In this document: positions 30,829 through 42,382 of the stretch, one piece after another
How the letters are laid out: each line of letters begins with the position of its first letter
Position numbering within the stretch: position 1 is the stretch's first letter
DNA from: Ceratopteris richardii
Lineage: Eukaryota; Streptophyta; Polypodiopsida; Polypodiales; Pteridaceae
Length of the DNA: 64,000 nucleotides
Reading direction: 5' to 3'
Assembly (NCBI GenBank): GCA_020310875.1
Contig: CM035441.1
Span: forward strand, 84,356,878-84,420,877
Program-made: the position numbers and the translations under genes
Notes under the pieces: model-generated
What the model saw: the letters and a program-made list of their open reading frames with translations, nothing else
What the model was told of the DNA's origin: nothing
Database searches by the model: none

Positions 30829-32413
30829 TCATAGTTTCATTCGTCGAATGCGTTCTAAAGCTTCGGCCTGTGCTTCTTCTCGAATTCGCTTTTCCTCTTC
30901 TTTACGTTTTTTTGCAGTAGTGAGTCGATTAAGCATTTCTTCGGTTAGTGGTTCTTGATATAGCTTGACTCTGCATCCGCTTATGTAACTTGGTAGTATG
31001 TCACCTTCTAGAGTGGCTAGTTGTACTGCTCCACTTGTGGAGATCCTATTGATTATCATAGGTCCATAGCCTCTTTTCTCCAATTTTCGTGCATGTTGCT
31101 TCAATGTGTAGACTAGGACTAGGTCTCCTGCCTTCAAGCCTTTATCCTTCACATGTGTATCAAAATACGCCTTTTGCCTCTTCTTGGCTGCATAGATTCC
31201 TGCTGTAGCTCTCAATGGTGTCTCACCTAAACGTTCAAGATCGATTCTAGAGGATAGTTCATGGCCAGTCCAGTCATGCTCTTGTGCTACTTTCAAGGTA
31301 GGTATAAAAAAATTCAATGGTAGCACTGCATTCTGGCCAAATACCATCTGAAAGGGCGTGGCTTGGAGTACCATTTTATAGGCAACTCGATATGCCCAAA
31401 CAGTGTGGTGTAGCTGTTTGTCCCAATCAGAGCGTTTGTTATTCACCAATTTAGTCAGCACATTGCATAAGATCTTATTTGTGCTCTCGGCCTGGCCATT
31501 AGCTTGTGGGTGATAAGGGGCAGACTTCTTACGTACTACCAAGAATTCTTGGAGAAGGTTTTCTATGAATTCATTCAAGAAGTGTGTGCCTCTATCACTT
31601 ACTAATTCTATTGGCAATCTGTATCTAGTGAACACATTTTCAAATAAGAACTTTGCTGTTGTTTGAGCATCATTCTTCGTAGTGGCTTTCACTTCTACCC
31701 ACTTGGTCAGATAGTCTTTGGCCACAATGATGTACTCAGCATGTGAACCCTTAGCTGGGGGATTAATAGGACCAACAAAGTCTATTCCCCACTTAGAGAA
31801 TGCACGTCCACCCATCATAGGTTTCAATGGCATCTCATCCTTGCGTATGGGATACTGAGTTCGTTGACAAACCTCACACCTCTTCACATAGGTATGTGCG
31901 TCCATGTGAAGAGTTGGCCACCAAAGACCTGCAAACAAAATTGCTTTGAACACCCGATCTGGACCAAAGTGTCCTCCTGCTACACCTTGGTGATCAATCT
32001 CTAATATCTTCAGATATTCGCTCTCGTGGACACACAATCTAAGATACCCATCTTTTCCTCGTCTGTATAGATTATCTCCAATGAGAGCATAGTCTAGCAC
32101 CTCTTGTTCTAAGCTCCTTTGTCTAACCAGAGTCATTTCTTGAGGGAATGTTTTTGTCCTCAGAAAGGCCACTAATGGCTCGCTCCAATCTGGCACTAGA
32201 GACACGCGATAAAGGGTGGCATGTTCCACTGGTGGCTTAGTGCGGCAAATTGGGCATTCCTTGCACATCCTATGAACATCTGCTTCCATAGTTGGCCAGT
32301 ATACTCCAAGTCTCCTCAATGTTTGTAGGGTTCGTTGTTTTGAGTAGTGTTGCTCTAATGCACCTACATGTGCTAATTGCAACCACTTCGCGTACTCGTC
32401 CTCTTCCACACAA
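30829..32413 (-). CDS. Element B integrase with two H2C2 modules
   Basis: Minus-strand frame with the same order as element F. The first zinc module is LAHVGALEQHYSKQ...CKECPIC and the second is HQGVAGGHFGPD...CEVCQ. The integrase core is WGIDFVGPINPP, SDRGTHFLNEF and PYHPQANGQAESTNK. A GPY/F-like segment, YGPMIINRISTSG, and a Lys/Glu-rich end follow. The open frame extends beyond 32413 into element C, but those residues are not integrase. Copia element C has inserted at the very start of this segment, next to the first zinc module. No chromodomain is seen. Confidence 0.88.
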
Positions 32414-32418
32414 CAGGC

Positions 32419-32648
32419 TGTTGGAGTTAGACGTCTGCGGAAGCACGCGAACAGCACAAGGAAGAAGAAGAAGCTTGGAGCACAACACACAAGACTGAAT
32501 GTATTACTAGAGAATGTACAAAGATAAGTAGCCCATTAGGGCAATCGGCGTATATACAAGCCGGGGGAAAAAAACCTCCTAAAGAGGAAAAAAAGTGCCC
32601 CGGAAGTCCTAGAGTGTTCACACACATCACTACCTAAATATATCAACA
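32419..32648 (-). repeat. Element C 3' LTR
   Basis: It starts TGTTGATAT and ends CTCCAACA on the minus strand, and is almost identical to 42148-42377. A purine tract on the minus strand (32649-32660, CCCAGGGGGGATT) precedes it. Confidence 0.93.
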
Positions 32649-32719
32649 AATCCCCCCTGGGAGTGATGCGGTGAACAAGGAGCTGGCACTCATGTATAAG
32701 GAAGTGCCAAGCTATGTGG

Positions 32720-32914
32720 AAATCACTCCACAAAAGGAAGTAAGCCCAAAGCTTTGCGGAAAGCTTCAAACTTCTCCCTAGGCAGAGCCTTCGTGAAAAG
32801 GTCTGCAATGTTCTCCTGCGTGGGCACATATGCTAAGCTGATCTCCCCAGCAGAGAACCTCTCCCTGACATAGTGATAATGCACCTCAATGTGCTTAGTG
32901 CGAGCATGGAACAC
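32720..32914 (-). CDS. Element C pol, C-terminal segment
   Basis: Encodes the end of the copia RNase H: FHARTKHIEVHYHYVRER, then PTQENIADLFTKALP. This is the usual copia C-terminus and belongs with the pol at 37714-40943. Element D separates the two parts. Confidence 0.88.
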
Positions 32915-33362
32915 TGTTGGAAAACAATGTCCATTTGTCACAGAGAACAAGATGAGTAGCACGTTTTTGTAGTCTTTGTACAAGCAAAGCTAGGTGGCGA
33001 CGTGGATAGATCAAACGCCTCCTAAGCCATCCACCCGAGTTCAAGTCCCACCAGCGGCAGCGATCGGGCTCAATTCTTTTTTGAAAAGCATATCAATTAA
33101 AATCAACGAACGATGAAAACTAAACGCCGTCGCACGTTGTTCGCTCTTGCGTTTGTGTTTTCTTCGTTCGTTGATTTTAATTGATATGCTTTTCAAAAAA
33201 GAATTGAGCCCGATCGTTGCCGCTGGTGGGACTTGAACTCGGGTGGATGGCTTAGGAGGCGTTTGATCTATCCACGTCGCCACCTAGCTTTGCTTGTACA
33301 AAGACTACAAAAACGTGCTACTCATCCTGTTCTCTGTGACAAATGGACATTGTTTTCCAACA
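32915..33362 (-). repeat. Foldback 3' end of element D
   Basis: The arms 32915-33113 and 33164-33362 are 199-bp inverted copies with about two mismatches, and the loop is 50 bp. Right arm and loop match the first ~250 bp of the 5' LTR (37464-37713). The left arm is the same LTR start in reverse, so the block has both a TG start and a CA end. The short open frames in it are by-products. Confidence 0.9.
32991..33054 (+). other. tRNA-like pol III box segment in the D LTR (three copies)
   Basis: TGGCGACGTGG (A-box-like) at 32995-33005 is followed by GAGTTCAAGTCCC (B-box-like) at 33037-33049. The acceptor ends GCTAGGTGG and CCACCAGC are partly complementary, but no clean cloverleaf forms. Because of the foldback it recurs on the minus strand at 33223-33286, and again in the 5' LTR at 37574-37637. 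Confidence 0.45.
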
Positions 33363-33372
33363 ATCCCCCCTG

Positions 33373-36289
33373 CAATGTCATATTGGTACAATCTGAACTG
33401 AATCTGCAAACTTTATAATCTGCAAATTACCACAAGCTTCAAGCTTGTACTCCCGCACTGACCTTCAAACCTGAATTTGACTTTCCTTCAAAAAACCTGA
33501 ACTTGCTGAATATGAACCATAATACTTGAGAAAATATGCAAACTAGATATCCAATAGTGTACACATCAAGCAATCACTGCTTGACAACAAATATAGCATG
33601 AACTGTCTCCTGAACCTGCTATCTCTTGTCTTCAAAAACCTAAAAACATACACTAGGATCCATATATTTGCATTTACCTTCCAAAAAGGTTTCTCAACGT
33701 ACTTCTTGTTGCGTCATGTAAATACACTAAACAAAATCAGGAACTGAATCCTGGAACCTGTGACTATCAACTCACAACTTAGTGTATTATGAACACTGCT
33801 GGTTCATCTCTGACTGTACTCAAGTCAAATCAACTCAATTCAATTGCAATCAACTGAAATATGAGTCAAAAATCTATGATGTCATTGTGTCTTCATCCTT
33901 TAAATCCTTCATACCTCTTTCCTTCAGAACTTGGTATAAACATATATGTGCGCACGTCTGAAATATACCTTTCTGAAATATCAAGCTTCTCTTCAAATAG
34001 AACGCTGGAACCTTCTCCTGAATAGGAACTTTCTCCAAACATTCTTCTTCTTCCTTCTTCTTTCAAAGCTGGAACATAAAGAGAAACTGACAAAGGAAAT
34101 ATAGGAATACCTGAAATAGGAATACCTGTAGGTATGAATCTGCATTCTTTCATATATGGTTGAAAACAAGTCTTCATGTTTCATCACCCCCCTGGATGAT
34201 TTAACACTAGTATCCAGTATTCTTCAAATATATCAGACTTTATGAAATGTGGAACGTCTTCCTTATTCAATAAATCTGATCTTTAGTGATCAATACTTGT
34301 ATCTGAAACAAAAGTTTAGGATCCATAATCTTCTGTAACATAACAAGTATCTTCTTCCTCTCTGCAACACAAATCTGATAGAATCTGAATCTTTGACTTA
34401 CTTCTTCCAATGTTAAGAACCTTACCAAACAAAGGATAGACAACTGACTCATAAATGTTTAAGATCATACAAGATCTATTCAAGATCAATGATCTCTCCT
34501 GTGTAGAATCTGCTGTCATCAAAACTTCATGACTGAATGTTTGATTTACTTCCTGAATGTCTCCAAGTGTCCATGCTTCTCAAAAAGTTGTAAAACTTTT
34601 CTTCAAACAAATCCTTTCCAAGAATCTGCAATTCTTACTTGAAACATAAGTGGACATACTTCTCACTTTGAGAACTCCAAAAGCTGCAAGTTGATACTTC
34701 ATAACTTTCATATTTTACCCGGGTGAAATGTGATAGTACCTGCTTGATTTTCTTTTGGCTAACTCCACTTTTCAATCAAGTGATAGGATATGATGGAACA
34801 CCTTTTTGGAATACAAACATGTATCCAAAAATCTAGACAATCATAAAAAGTAGATTCTTCAACTGACTGGTACATCAACAAGTCTGAATTTTCTGAAGTT
34901 TTCTGAAAGTACTGAATATGAGGTAACCTTTTCCAAACATAAAACCTCAACCCAAGTCTTCAACATCTGCTACAAAAAACTCTTTTACCTCAAGAGTTAG
35001 ATAAAGAAGAAATATACTTCTCTGCAACTTGTCATATATCAAGTAGCTCTGTATTGACATTCCAAGAATTCTTTGAGGGAACATATAAGCTGCCTGCTTA
35101 AAAGCTTCATAACTCATATACATATGAGTCAAAACATATATCTGCTGCTTTTCTTTCTCTCGATGCAATTCTTTGTCAAATCTACTAAATCATGACCAAG
35201 TGTAATGCAAAACAAGAAACTGCTTCTTCTTTAAACAAGATGTTCTTGTAGACTTGTCTTTGGATGTAGAGGATAAAATAGGAAAAGTATATGGAAAATA
35301 TGAGAGAAAAGGAAGTCTTACTTTTCTTTTGGAAATGATGGACTTTCTTCTTCTGCATCTTTCTTCCACCTGATGATGTCAACATCTTCAAACTTCTCTT
35401 CCATACCTTTTGTTCTCTTCATCTTGAAGTAGCAAGCACTCTTGACTTCTTCAAACGAACTTTTCTCTTCCTCTAATGTAAGAGTAAGAGATAAAACAAA
35501 CATGGTATACAAATGGAAGTGAATATAGAAACATGTTTTATCATCTCCTCATATCTCTGAATCAAAATTCTGCTTCAAATGTCTGAAACGACTAAATTCA
35601 CCAATCGTTGTCTGAATGATGAATTGCCCTTCTAGAGTTACCTTCTCTAGATACATTTGTACCTTGATATCCAACCAACTTACAATAGAAAATTGGCTGA
35701 AAAACTCATCTCATCTCTGCACTTATCTTCTTAGATGAACTTTCTTGCCATGAAAGAAATCTCTCAAAACTCTCTAGAAAAAACTCTAGATACCTGATGT
35801 AGCCTTTAACTTTCAAAAGATGAAAGTGTATAAAAGCATTCCTTGAATTTCTTCAAATCTCTTCATAACTGCTCTTCTAAGATATGACCTGCAAATGATA
35901 ATCTGATAGTAGAAACTGATACCTGTGATTTGATGTTGATCTGATTCCTTCATCTTCTCTAAACCATTGTTCTTCCTTGAATTTGAAGTAGTCTTCTCTT
36001 CATCAAGTCTGGGTCTTCAAACAATACTTTTGTAAAGTATTTGCATACTCTTCAAAAATATTCGGCTGCTAACAGATCATCAACTTCGTACTCCACACTG
36101 ATGAATGTAACTGAAGTGTCTAATTCTCAAATCTCTACTCATCTAGATTGAGTGTGTATGTCAAATGTCAAATGTTAGAAGATGCTTTCAATCATATGTT
36201 GTGAATCTGGAATTCTGGGAACCTAGGACATGAATGAGCCTTAATGCATTGATGCCAAAGATCTAAAGTTCTGTAACCAAAACCTTAGT
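33373..36289 (-). other. Element D non-coding interior
   Basis: AT-rich sequence, purine-rich on the minus strand, with only short open frames and no retroelement domain on either strand. It begins at the primer-binding site and ends at the purine tract. This is a LARD-like cargo of about 2.9 kb. Confidence 0.75.
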
Positions 36290-36301
36290 GCTCTGATACC
36301 A
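36290..36301 (-). other. Element D primer-binding site (initiator tRNA-Met)
   Basis: The minus strand reads TGGTATCAGAGC two bases after the LTR end CCAACA. Confidence 0.88.
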
Positions 36302-36303
36302 AA

Positions 36304-37713
36304 TGTTGGAAGTGAGGTAGGCCCTTAGGCTCATGTCACAGGTCCATGGTTCCATAGGTCCAGCATACACAACATTAATTCAAGCAATCTTCCATATTGA
36401 CAAAACATGAACATACCACAACTTAATCATACAAATGATGAGATAAAGATAGAGAAAGAATAGACGACATGTGTAAGATGTTACGTAAGCCATCGCTTAC
36501 TCATAGTATCATATATACCAATGTTCAATGCACAATGTGGGAGCAAAACTCTCAACCACTCTATGTGATGAGAAATAGATGAGTGAGTGAATGTACAATG
36601 TAACAAACATATTCAGATGTATGGGCAGTAATCTGAATATACATGAGATGTGTGACCTTATAGGTTATAGAAGAGTGAATATGAGTGACTGAAAGAGGAA
36701 GGATCAGTGTGAACGGAAATCCTCAAACTCATGTGAACACACCTTCTTAAACACCTCATAAAATATGCATAAAGCATATACGTACTGTTTCTCTTGTACC
36801 TATGCCGAATAGGACTCCTCCTGATATGAACGCCATAGCCTCCATAAACTTCAAGTAGTACCTGTGTGCATAAAGAGAATATGTACCTGAATACTTTAAC
36901 ATAAGATGTGAATCTTATGTTAAACTCCATCTAATGTCTTTGAAGTAGCCAGATATCTTCTTGTAGAAGACAATCTTCAACCTAACATCTTCCTGTAGAA
37001 GATAATCTTCAAAATCATATAGATGGTCCCATCCAATGTCTTTGAAGTAGCCAGACATCTTCTTGTAGAAGACAATCTTCAACCTAATATCTTCCTGTAG
37101 AAGATAATCTTCAAAATCATGTAGATGGTCGATCCTCACCATCAAGCTGCTAATAATCAAGTCTTCTTGCCATGAACAAGAGATGACCTCCTCTCCATGA
37201 GCTAGAGTGTGAGCACACCCTTCATCTTCTCCAAGAAGAACTCCATAGCTGCTCCTCAACATGCTTCAAGTTAGCACCATGGCTGCCCCATGTGCTAGAA
37301 GAAGCACTACCTCTACTGAGGTCCAAGCTCTAGAAAGCTTGTGTTGATCCTAGGTGAAGGATGAATAGAAGTGATCCAAGGTACTTCTTATATAATATTT
37401 TGTGTATTTTGAAAAGCACTTCTAAAAACACATAAATCTCCACGAATTACGATCGCTATGGATTTGAAAACTAAACGCCGTCGCACGTTGTTCGCTCTTG
37501 CGTTTGTGTTTTCTTCGTTCGTTGATTTTAATTGATATGCTTTTCAAAAAAGAATTGAGCCCGATCGCTGCCGCTGGTGGGACTTGAACTCGGGTGGATG
37601 GCTTAGGAGGCGTTTGATCTATCCACGTCGCCACCTAGCTTTGCTTGTACAAAGACTACAAAAACGTGCTACTCATCCTGTTCTCTGTGACAAATGGACA
37701 TTGTTTTCCAACA
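36304..37713 (-). repeat. Element D 5' LTR
   Basis: The TG...CA ends are TGTTGGAAAAC at 37713 and CTTCCAACA at 36304. Its first ~250 bp match the right arm and loop of the foldback at 33114-33362 with about one difference. The rest has no second copy in the window. Confidence 0.8.
36927..37131 (-). repeat. ~100-bp tandem duplication in the D LTR
   Basis: Two adjacent units share AATGTCTTTGAAGTAGCCAG and an ATCTTC(C/T)TGTAGAAGA motif that itself occurs twice per unit. They differ at only a few positions. Confidence 0.8.
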
Positions 37714-40700
37714 AACACAGGGTTCCTCGCAACTGCCAATGCGCTCTGACTGTCAGTGAAGATGGTGGTGGCAGAAGACTGGCCAATACCCAAATCAGCC
37801 ATAAGGCGTCTGAGCCACACACACTCAACAGTCGCTGTGAAAGCTGCCCTATACTCAGCCTCACAACTGGAAGTGGCCACAGTAGGCTGCTTCTTGCTCA
37901 ACCAAGATATACATGAGCTACCAAGCATGAAGCAAAAACCACTGGTGGACACACGAGTGTCATAGCAACCAGCCCAATCTGAGTCAGAAAAAGCATGCAA
38001 ATCTGGCGGTAGTGATCCCCCCTTGGGATAAAACAACCCAAGTAGCCGAGTACCACTCAAGTAGCGAAAGATGCGCTTAACCGCTTTCCAATGCGTGACT
38101 CCTGGGCAATGCATAAACCTGCTCATCTGTGAGACAGCAAACTGAATATCTGGCCGAGTAATGCATAAGTAAATCAAGCATCCAACAGCCTGCTGATAGA
38201 GAACAGCATCAAATGCATCTCCAGCATCATGAAGACTCAATCGTAAACCTGTCTCCATAGGAGTGGCAATAGGCTTACAGTCTTCAAGGCCAAAACGCTG
38301 CAATAATGTGTCAATATATTTCGTTTGACACAAAGCCATTCCACCATCAACTTGCATAAACTGAATGCCCAAATAGTGATGCAAATGCCCCAAATCAGAC
38401 ATCTCAAATGAGGCATGCAAATCAGCCTTGAAATCAGCAATATGCTTCTCAAGAGGACCAGTGAGCAGCATGTCGTCTACATAGACAACAATGATCAGAA
38501 GCACATCATTAGCACGCTTAACATATAAGGTGCTTTCAGTTGGACTGTTCTCAAAACCATGTGCAATCAGATAGGCATGTATTTTCTCATACCAAGCACG
38601 TGGTGCTTGCTTTAAACCATATAACGCCTTCTTTAACCTGCACACCTGGTTTTCATGCCCTTTTTGCACAAAGCCACGGGGCTGAAAAACATACACTTCT
38701 TCATGCAAGTCACCATTCAGAAATGCTGTTTTAATGTCCAACTGATGTACATTCCAACCATGATGGGCTGCAAGTGCACAAATGCTCCGAACAGTAGTCA
38801 TACGGCATGTAGGTGCAAAGGTCTCATCAAAATCAATGCCTCTTTCCTGTGCATAACCCTTTGCAACAAGCCTAGCCTTATACCTGTCAACTGTACCATC
38901 AGGTTTACGCTTCAGCTTGTATACCCACTTAGTGCCAATGGCCTTCTTGCCAGGAGGCAAGTCACATAAAGACCATGTACCATTCTTCATTATAGCATCA
39001 TATTCAGATTGCATAGCAGCCATCCAATTTTCTGAATTTTGTGCTTCATCAAAAGAAACAGGCTCATTCTCATCACAGAGACTAGATGCAGCCATAGCAT
39101 AGCAATCTGATGCAAAGGAGGCACTATGAGAGCCTGAACGAGTACGATATGACAAAGGAGCATCTAATTTGCTGTCACGCAAAGTCTGCACCAGCCATTT
39201 TGGCATAGTTTTTGCCTGCTCAATATCAGCTCTCTCATCAACAAGTGCATCATGTAAATCTGCATCAGAAATGGAATGATCTGCATCATCATATGAAACG
39301 TGCAAAGGCTGAGAAGTTGCCTCATTAGGACCAGCACTAGCCTGTCCACCTGTAAAAAGAGGCATCAAAGTATCATACATGTCTTTGGAGCTAACAGATG
39401 TCTCCTTAGTACATGAAAGCAATGGCTGAATAGCATCTTCCACAAAGACAACATCACGGCTAACCAGAATGCGTTTAGTCTGTCGATGATACAGACGATA
39501 GCCTTTACTTTCAGAACTGTACCCAACAAAAATACATTTTACTGCCTTATCATCCAATTTTCTGCGATGTTGTTCAGGCACTAATGCATATGCCAAACAA
39601 CCAAAAACACGCAGATGAGCAACAGATGGCTTGCGGTCATGCCAAGCCTCATATGGAGTGATAGACTGCAACGCTTTAGTGGGACACCTGTTCAGTACAT
39701 ATGCTGCACACATGACAGCCTCAAGCCAGAAACTATGTGGTAAAGCCTGACTTTTGACCATGCACCTCGCCATCTCCATGAGTGACCTGTTCTTTCGTTC
39801 AGCAACTCCATTCTGTTGAGGTGTATACGGCACTGTACACTGGTGTTTTATCCCACGTTCAGCCAGAAATGCATTAAAATCTGAAGACATATATTCCCCC
39901 CCTCGATCAGAACGGAGGGTGCCCATTTTACATGCTGACAGATTTTCAGCCAAAACCATAAACTGTTTGAAGCACATGAACACTTCGGACTTTGCTTTGA
40001 GTGGATATACCCATGCATGCCTGGAAAAATCATCAATGAAAGTCACGAAGTAAAGGTAATTTCCAAAAGAGGGTGTCTGCATAGGACCACAGACATCACT
40101 ATGTACAAGCTGCAATTTCTGCGTAGCCCGAACTGAACCATCTTTTGGAAAGGAAGAACGCTGCATTTTGCCCAAAATACAGCCCTCACAAACATGTTTT
40201 CCAGGTGCCTCAAGTTTGGGCAAAGAGGACACCATTTCAGATTTCTGTAGGCGTAACAAACTAGCAAAATTCAGATGACCAAAGCGTGCATGCCAAAGCT
40301 TTGCATCTGACATAGCCTGAGAATCATGAACTGCACATGCCGAATCATTCACAGATCTTTCATAGTCTATGAGCTTATACAGCCCACGACATAAAATGCC
40401 AGAAGCAATAATCACATCGCCATTTGAGAGATCATGGACTGTACACCTGTCATCAACAAATTTCACAACCAAGCCAATCTTGGCTAATGCAGAAACTGAT
40501 AACAGATTCTTTTTGATCCCTGGCACAAATAAAGCATCTGACAAAGTGAAAGAACTACCATCAGCAGTAGTCAGAATGATCTTACCAACTCCCATAACAG
40601 GATAAGAGGAGTTATTGGCGCATGTGACAGTATTCCCTGTAGGGGCAGGCTCGAGTGAAGAGAAGAAACTGCGCTGCGAGGTAATATGTTTGGTCGCCCC

Positions 40701-40943
40701 ACTGTCAAAGTACCAAACATCTGAGTCTACTGCAGACATGCACTGATCATGAGAAGATGGGTCAAAACTGCAGACAGTAGTAAACGCCCATTCTTCTTCC
40801 TGCACAAGATTTGCAGACTCTGTTTTTGGTGTAGAGGCCTCTCCAACAACCATTCCAGCCTCTTTCTTCTTTGCCTCTTTAGCAACCAGTTTTGGACAGT
40901 TCTTTATAATATGATCATTTCCTTTACAGTACTTGCAGAACAA
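37714..40943 (-). CDS. pol: Element C copia pol: protease, integrase, RT, RNase H
   Basis: Ty1/copia polyprotein. In order: CCHC zinc knuckle CKYCKGNDHIIKNC at residues 3-16; retropepsin with WYFDSGATKHIT near 82; GAG-pre-integrase with LWHARFGHLNFASL near 215; integrase core with FIDDFSRHAWVY, SDRGGEYMSS and YTPQQNGVAERKNRS; RT starting at WSLCDLPPGKKAIGTKWVYK with the YVDDMLL active site; RNase H with DSDWAGC and SSCEAEYRA. The order (integrase before RT) defines copia. The last segment lies at 32720-32914 beyond element D. The open frame reads on a few residues into D, and those are not pol. Gag lies immediately upstream at 40989-41792. Confidence 0.93.
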
Positions 40944-40988
40944 TTTCTGCTTTTCTGATTTCTTTTCATCTTTATCCTGGTTCTTCGA

Positions 40989-41792
40989 TTATGGAGCATT
41001 TGCAGATTTCTGCTTACTAGTAGAAGAGCTCCATTTTCCTTTGCCCTTCTGACTAGCCAGAAAAGCTTGATCTGCAACACGCATAATGGACCTGTTCTGC
41101 CTGGACTGATCTTCCTGCAACAGAACAGAGACTAATTCCTCAAATGACAAGGCATTCGGATTGCCTTTCATCATCAACCGAAGAGTAGAGGCAAAACTCT
41201 GATATGAATCAGGAAGACCATTCAGAACGGTCTGCACAAGTGAACTATCTGGTATAACCTCGTCAGCAGAAATCAATTGTTCCTTCAGGTCTTTGATCTT
41301 TGTAAGAAAACTGTCCATAGAATCACCTTCATTCATGTGCTCACTCTCCAACTGTTTTCGGAGATAAGCAACACGAGCCTCATTCCTAGCCTGGTACAAA
41401 GTGGTAAGTGTATCCCAAGCATCCTTTGCTGTTCTGCGAGAGCGAATATGAGGAATAATGGCACGTTTGACAGACAAAGCTATCAATGCATGTGCCTGGG
41501 CATCTCTGCCATCCCAACGAATCTGCTCTGCAGTAGGTGCAACAGAAACAGTAGCACGAACAGGAATCTGCGGAATATCATCTTCGACACCATCTTCATC
41601 AGCTCCAACACCTGTATTTGCAGTACCTGTCGTTACAGGTGTAACAGGACGTCTTTCAACACCCTGCACAATGTTCCACAATCCTTTTGCAACCAGTACA
41701 TGTCGCATCATATAAGCCCATAATGGGTAGTTGGTACCATCCAACTTATCCTCAACAGCCAACATACGGAATACATCACTGCTTTCAGCCAT
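40989..41792 (-). CDS. gag: Element C copia gag (UBN2 family)
   Basis: A 267-residue protein beginning MAESSDVFRMLAVEDKLDGT with LWAYMMRHVLVAKGLW. It continues with DAWDTLTTLYQARN, LRKQLESEHMNEGDSMDSF and the VQTVLNGLPDSYQSFASTL block, the pattern of plant copia gag of the UBN2 family. It would form the particle. The start is the first ATG in the frame. The matching zinc knuckle lies at the beginning of the downstream pol frame, as in other copia elements. Confidence 0.9.
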   Translation of the reverse strand: MAESSDVFRMLAVEDKLDGTNYPLWAYMMRHVLVAKGLWNIVQGVERRPVTPVTTGTANTGVGADEDGVEDDIPQIPVRATVSVAPTAEQIRWDGRDAQAHALIALSVKRAIIPHIRSRRTAKDAWDTLTTLYQARNEARVAYLRKQLESEHMNEGDSMDSFLTKIKDLKEQLISADEVIPDSSLVQTVLNGLPDSYQSFASTLRLMMKGNPNALSFEELVSVLLQEDQSRQNRSIMRVADQAFLASQKGKGKWSSSTSKQKSANAP

Positions 41793-42133
41793 GGCCGGTG
41801 ACTAAAATACCTTGATGCAGAAAATTGACTGTATCTAAAAAGGTTGAACGGAACTGCCCAAACGAGTTCTGCTAGACCTGTAGCAGACTTCGAGACGCTT
41901 AAACTGGCGAACAGAAACTGGTATATACCTTTGGCACAAAAGGACGAAATAGCCTGCACAAGCACTGCGATAGTGCGTTCGGAGGCCGAAACGAGCTTAG
42001 ATCGCGATTTCGGCACGACACAGCAAAGCTGTTTTGATCTCGGAAACACCCTGAGTATGCTCACCAAATTTCGTGCGAATCTGAGATTGCAAACGGAGGA
42101 GTGTCGACGGCGCCCTAGAAGAAGCGACGACCT

Positions 42134-42145
42134 GCTCTGATACCA
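42134..42145 (-). other. Element C primer-binding site (initiator tRNA-Met)
   Basis: The minus strand reads TGGTATCAGAGC two bases after the 5' LTR. The leader from there to the gag ATG (about 340 bases, 41793-42133) shows nothing else. Confidence 0.9.
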
Positions 42146-42147
42146 AT

Positions 42148-42377
42148 TGTTGGAGTTAGACGTCTGCGGAAGCACGCGAACAGCACAAGGAAGAAGAAGA
42201 AGCTTGGAGCACAACACACAAGACTGAATGTATTACTAGAGAATGTACAAAGATAAGTAGCCCATTAGGGCAATCGGCGTATATACAAGCCGGGGGAAAA
42301 AAACCTCCTAAAGAGGGAAAAAAGTGCCCCGGAAGTCCTAGAGTGTTCACACACATCACTACCTAAATATATCAACA
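42148..42377 (-). repeat. Element C 5' LTR
   Basis: 230 bp, starting TGTTGATAT and ending CTCCAACA on the minus strand. It differs from the copy at 32419-32648 at about one position in a poly-A-like run. Confidence 0.94.
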
Positions 42378-42382
42378 CAGGC

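Larger units (their letters stand above)
32915..37713 (-). mobile_element. Element D: non-coding LTR retrotransposon with a foldback end
   Basis: AACAC flanks both ends (32910-32914 and 37714-37718). The minus-strand 5' LTR is 36304-37713 (1410 bp), starting TGTTGG and ending CCAACA. A tRNA-Met primer-binding site follows at 36290-36301. The interior (33373-36289) has no coding domain. The purine tract GCAGGGGGGAT at 33363-33372 abuts the 3' end. There the element has a 448-bp palindromic block (32915-33362) in place of a 1.4-kb LTR copy. The perfect target duplication says that this form was what integrated. It is non-autonomous and recent, since it lies inside the young element C. Confidence 0.88.
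32419..42377 (-). mobile_element. Element C: young Ty1/copia retrotransposon, interrupted by D
   Basis: Its 230-bp LTRs at 32419-32648 and 42148-42377 differ at about one base by eye. CAGGC flanks both ends (32414-32418 and 42378-42382), a 5-bp duplication within the element B integrase. The primer-binding site TGGTATCAGAGC on the minus strand follows the 5' LTR. It encodes a UBN2-type gag and a pol in copia order: protease, integrase, RT, RNase H. Without element D it would be about 5.2 kb, normal for copia. Apart from the D insertion there appears to be about one further break. It is among the most recent insertions here. Confidence 0.94.

Noticed and set aside
33041-33283. Short frame in the D foldback (80 residues) and its twin at 37422-37634
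   Set aside because: They are repeat copies of LTR sequence covering the tRNA-like segment, with no domain.
32915-37713. Element D as a DNA transposon with long terminal inverted repeats
   Set aside because: A tRNA-Met primer site and a polypurine tract lie in the right places and the ends are TG...CA with a 5-bp duplication. The right-hand repeat continues as a 1.4-kb LTR. Only the left end is a foldback.
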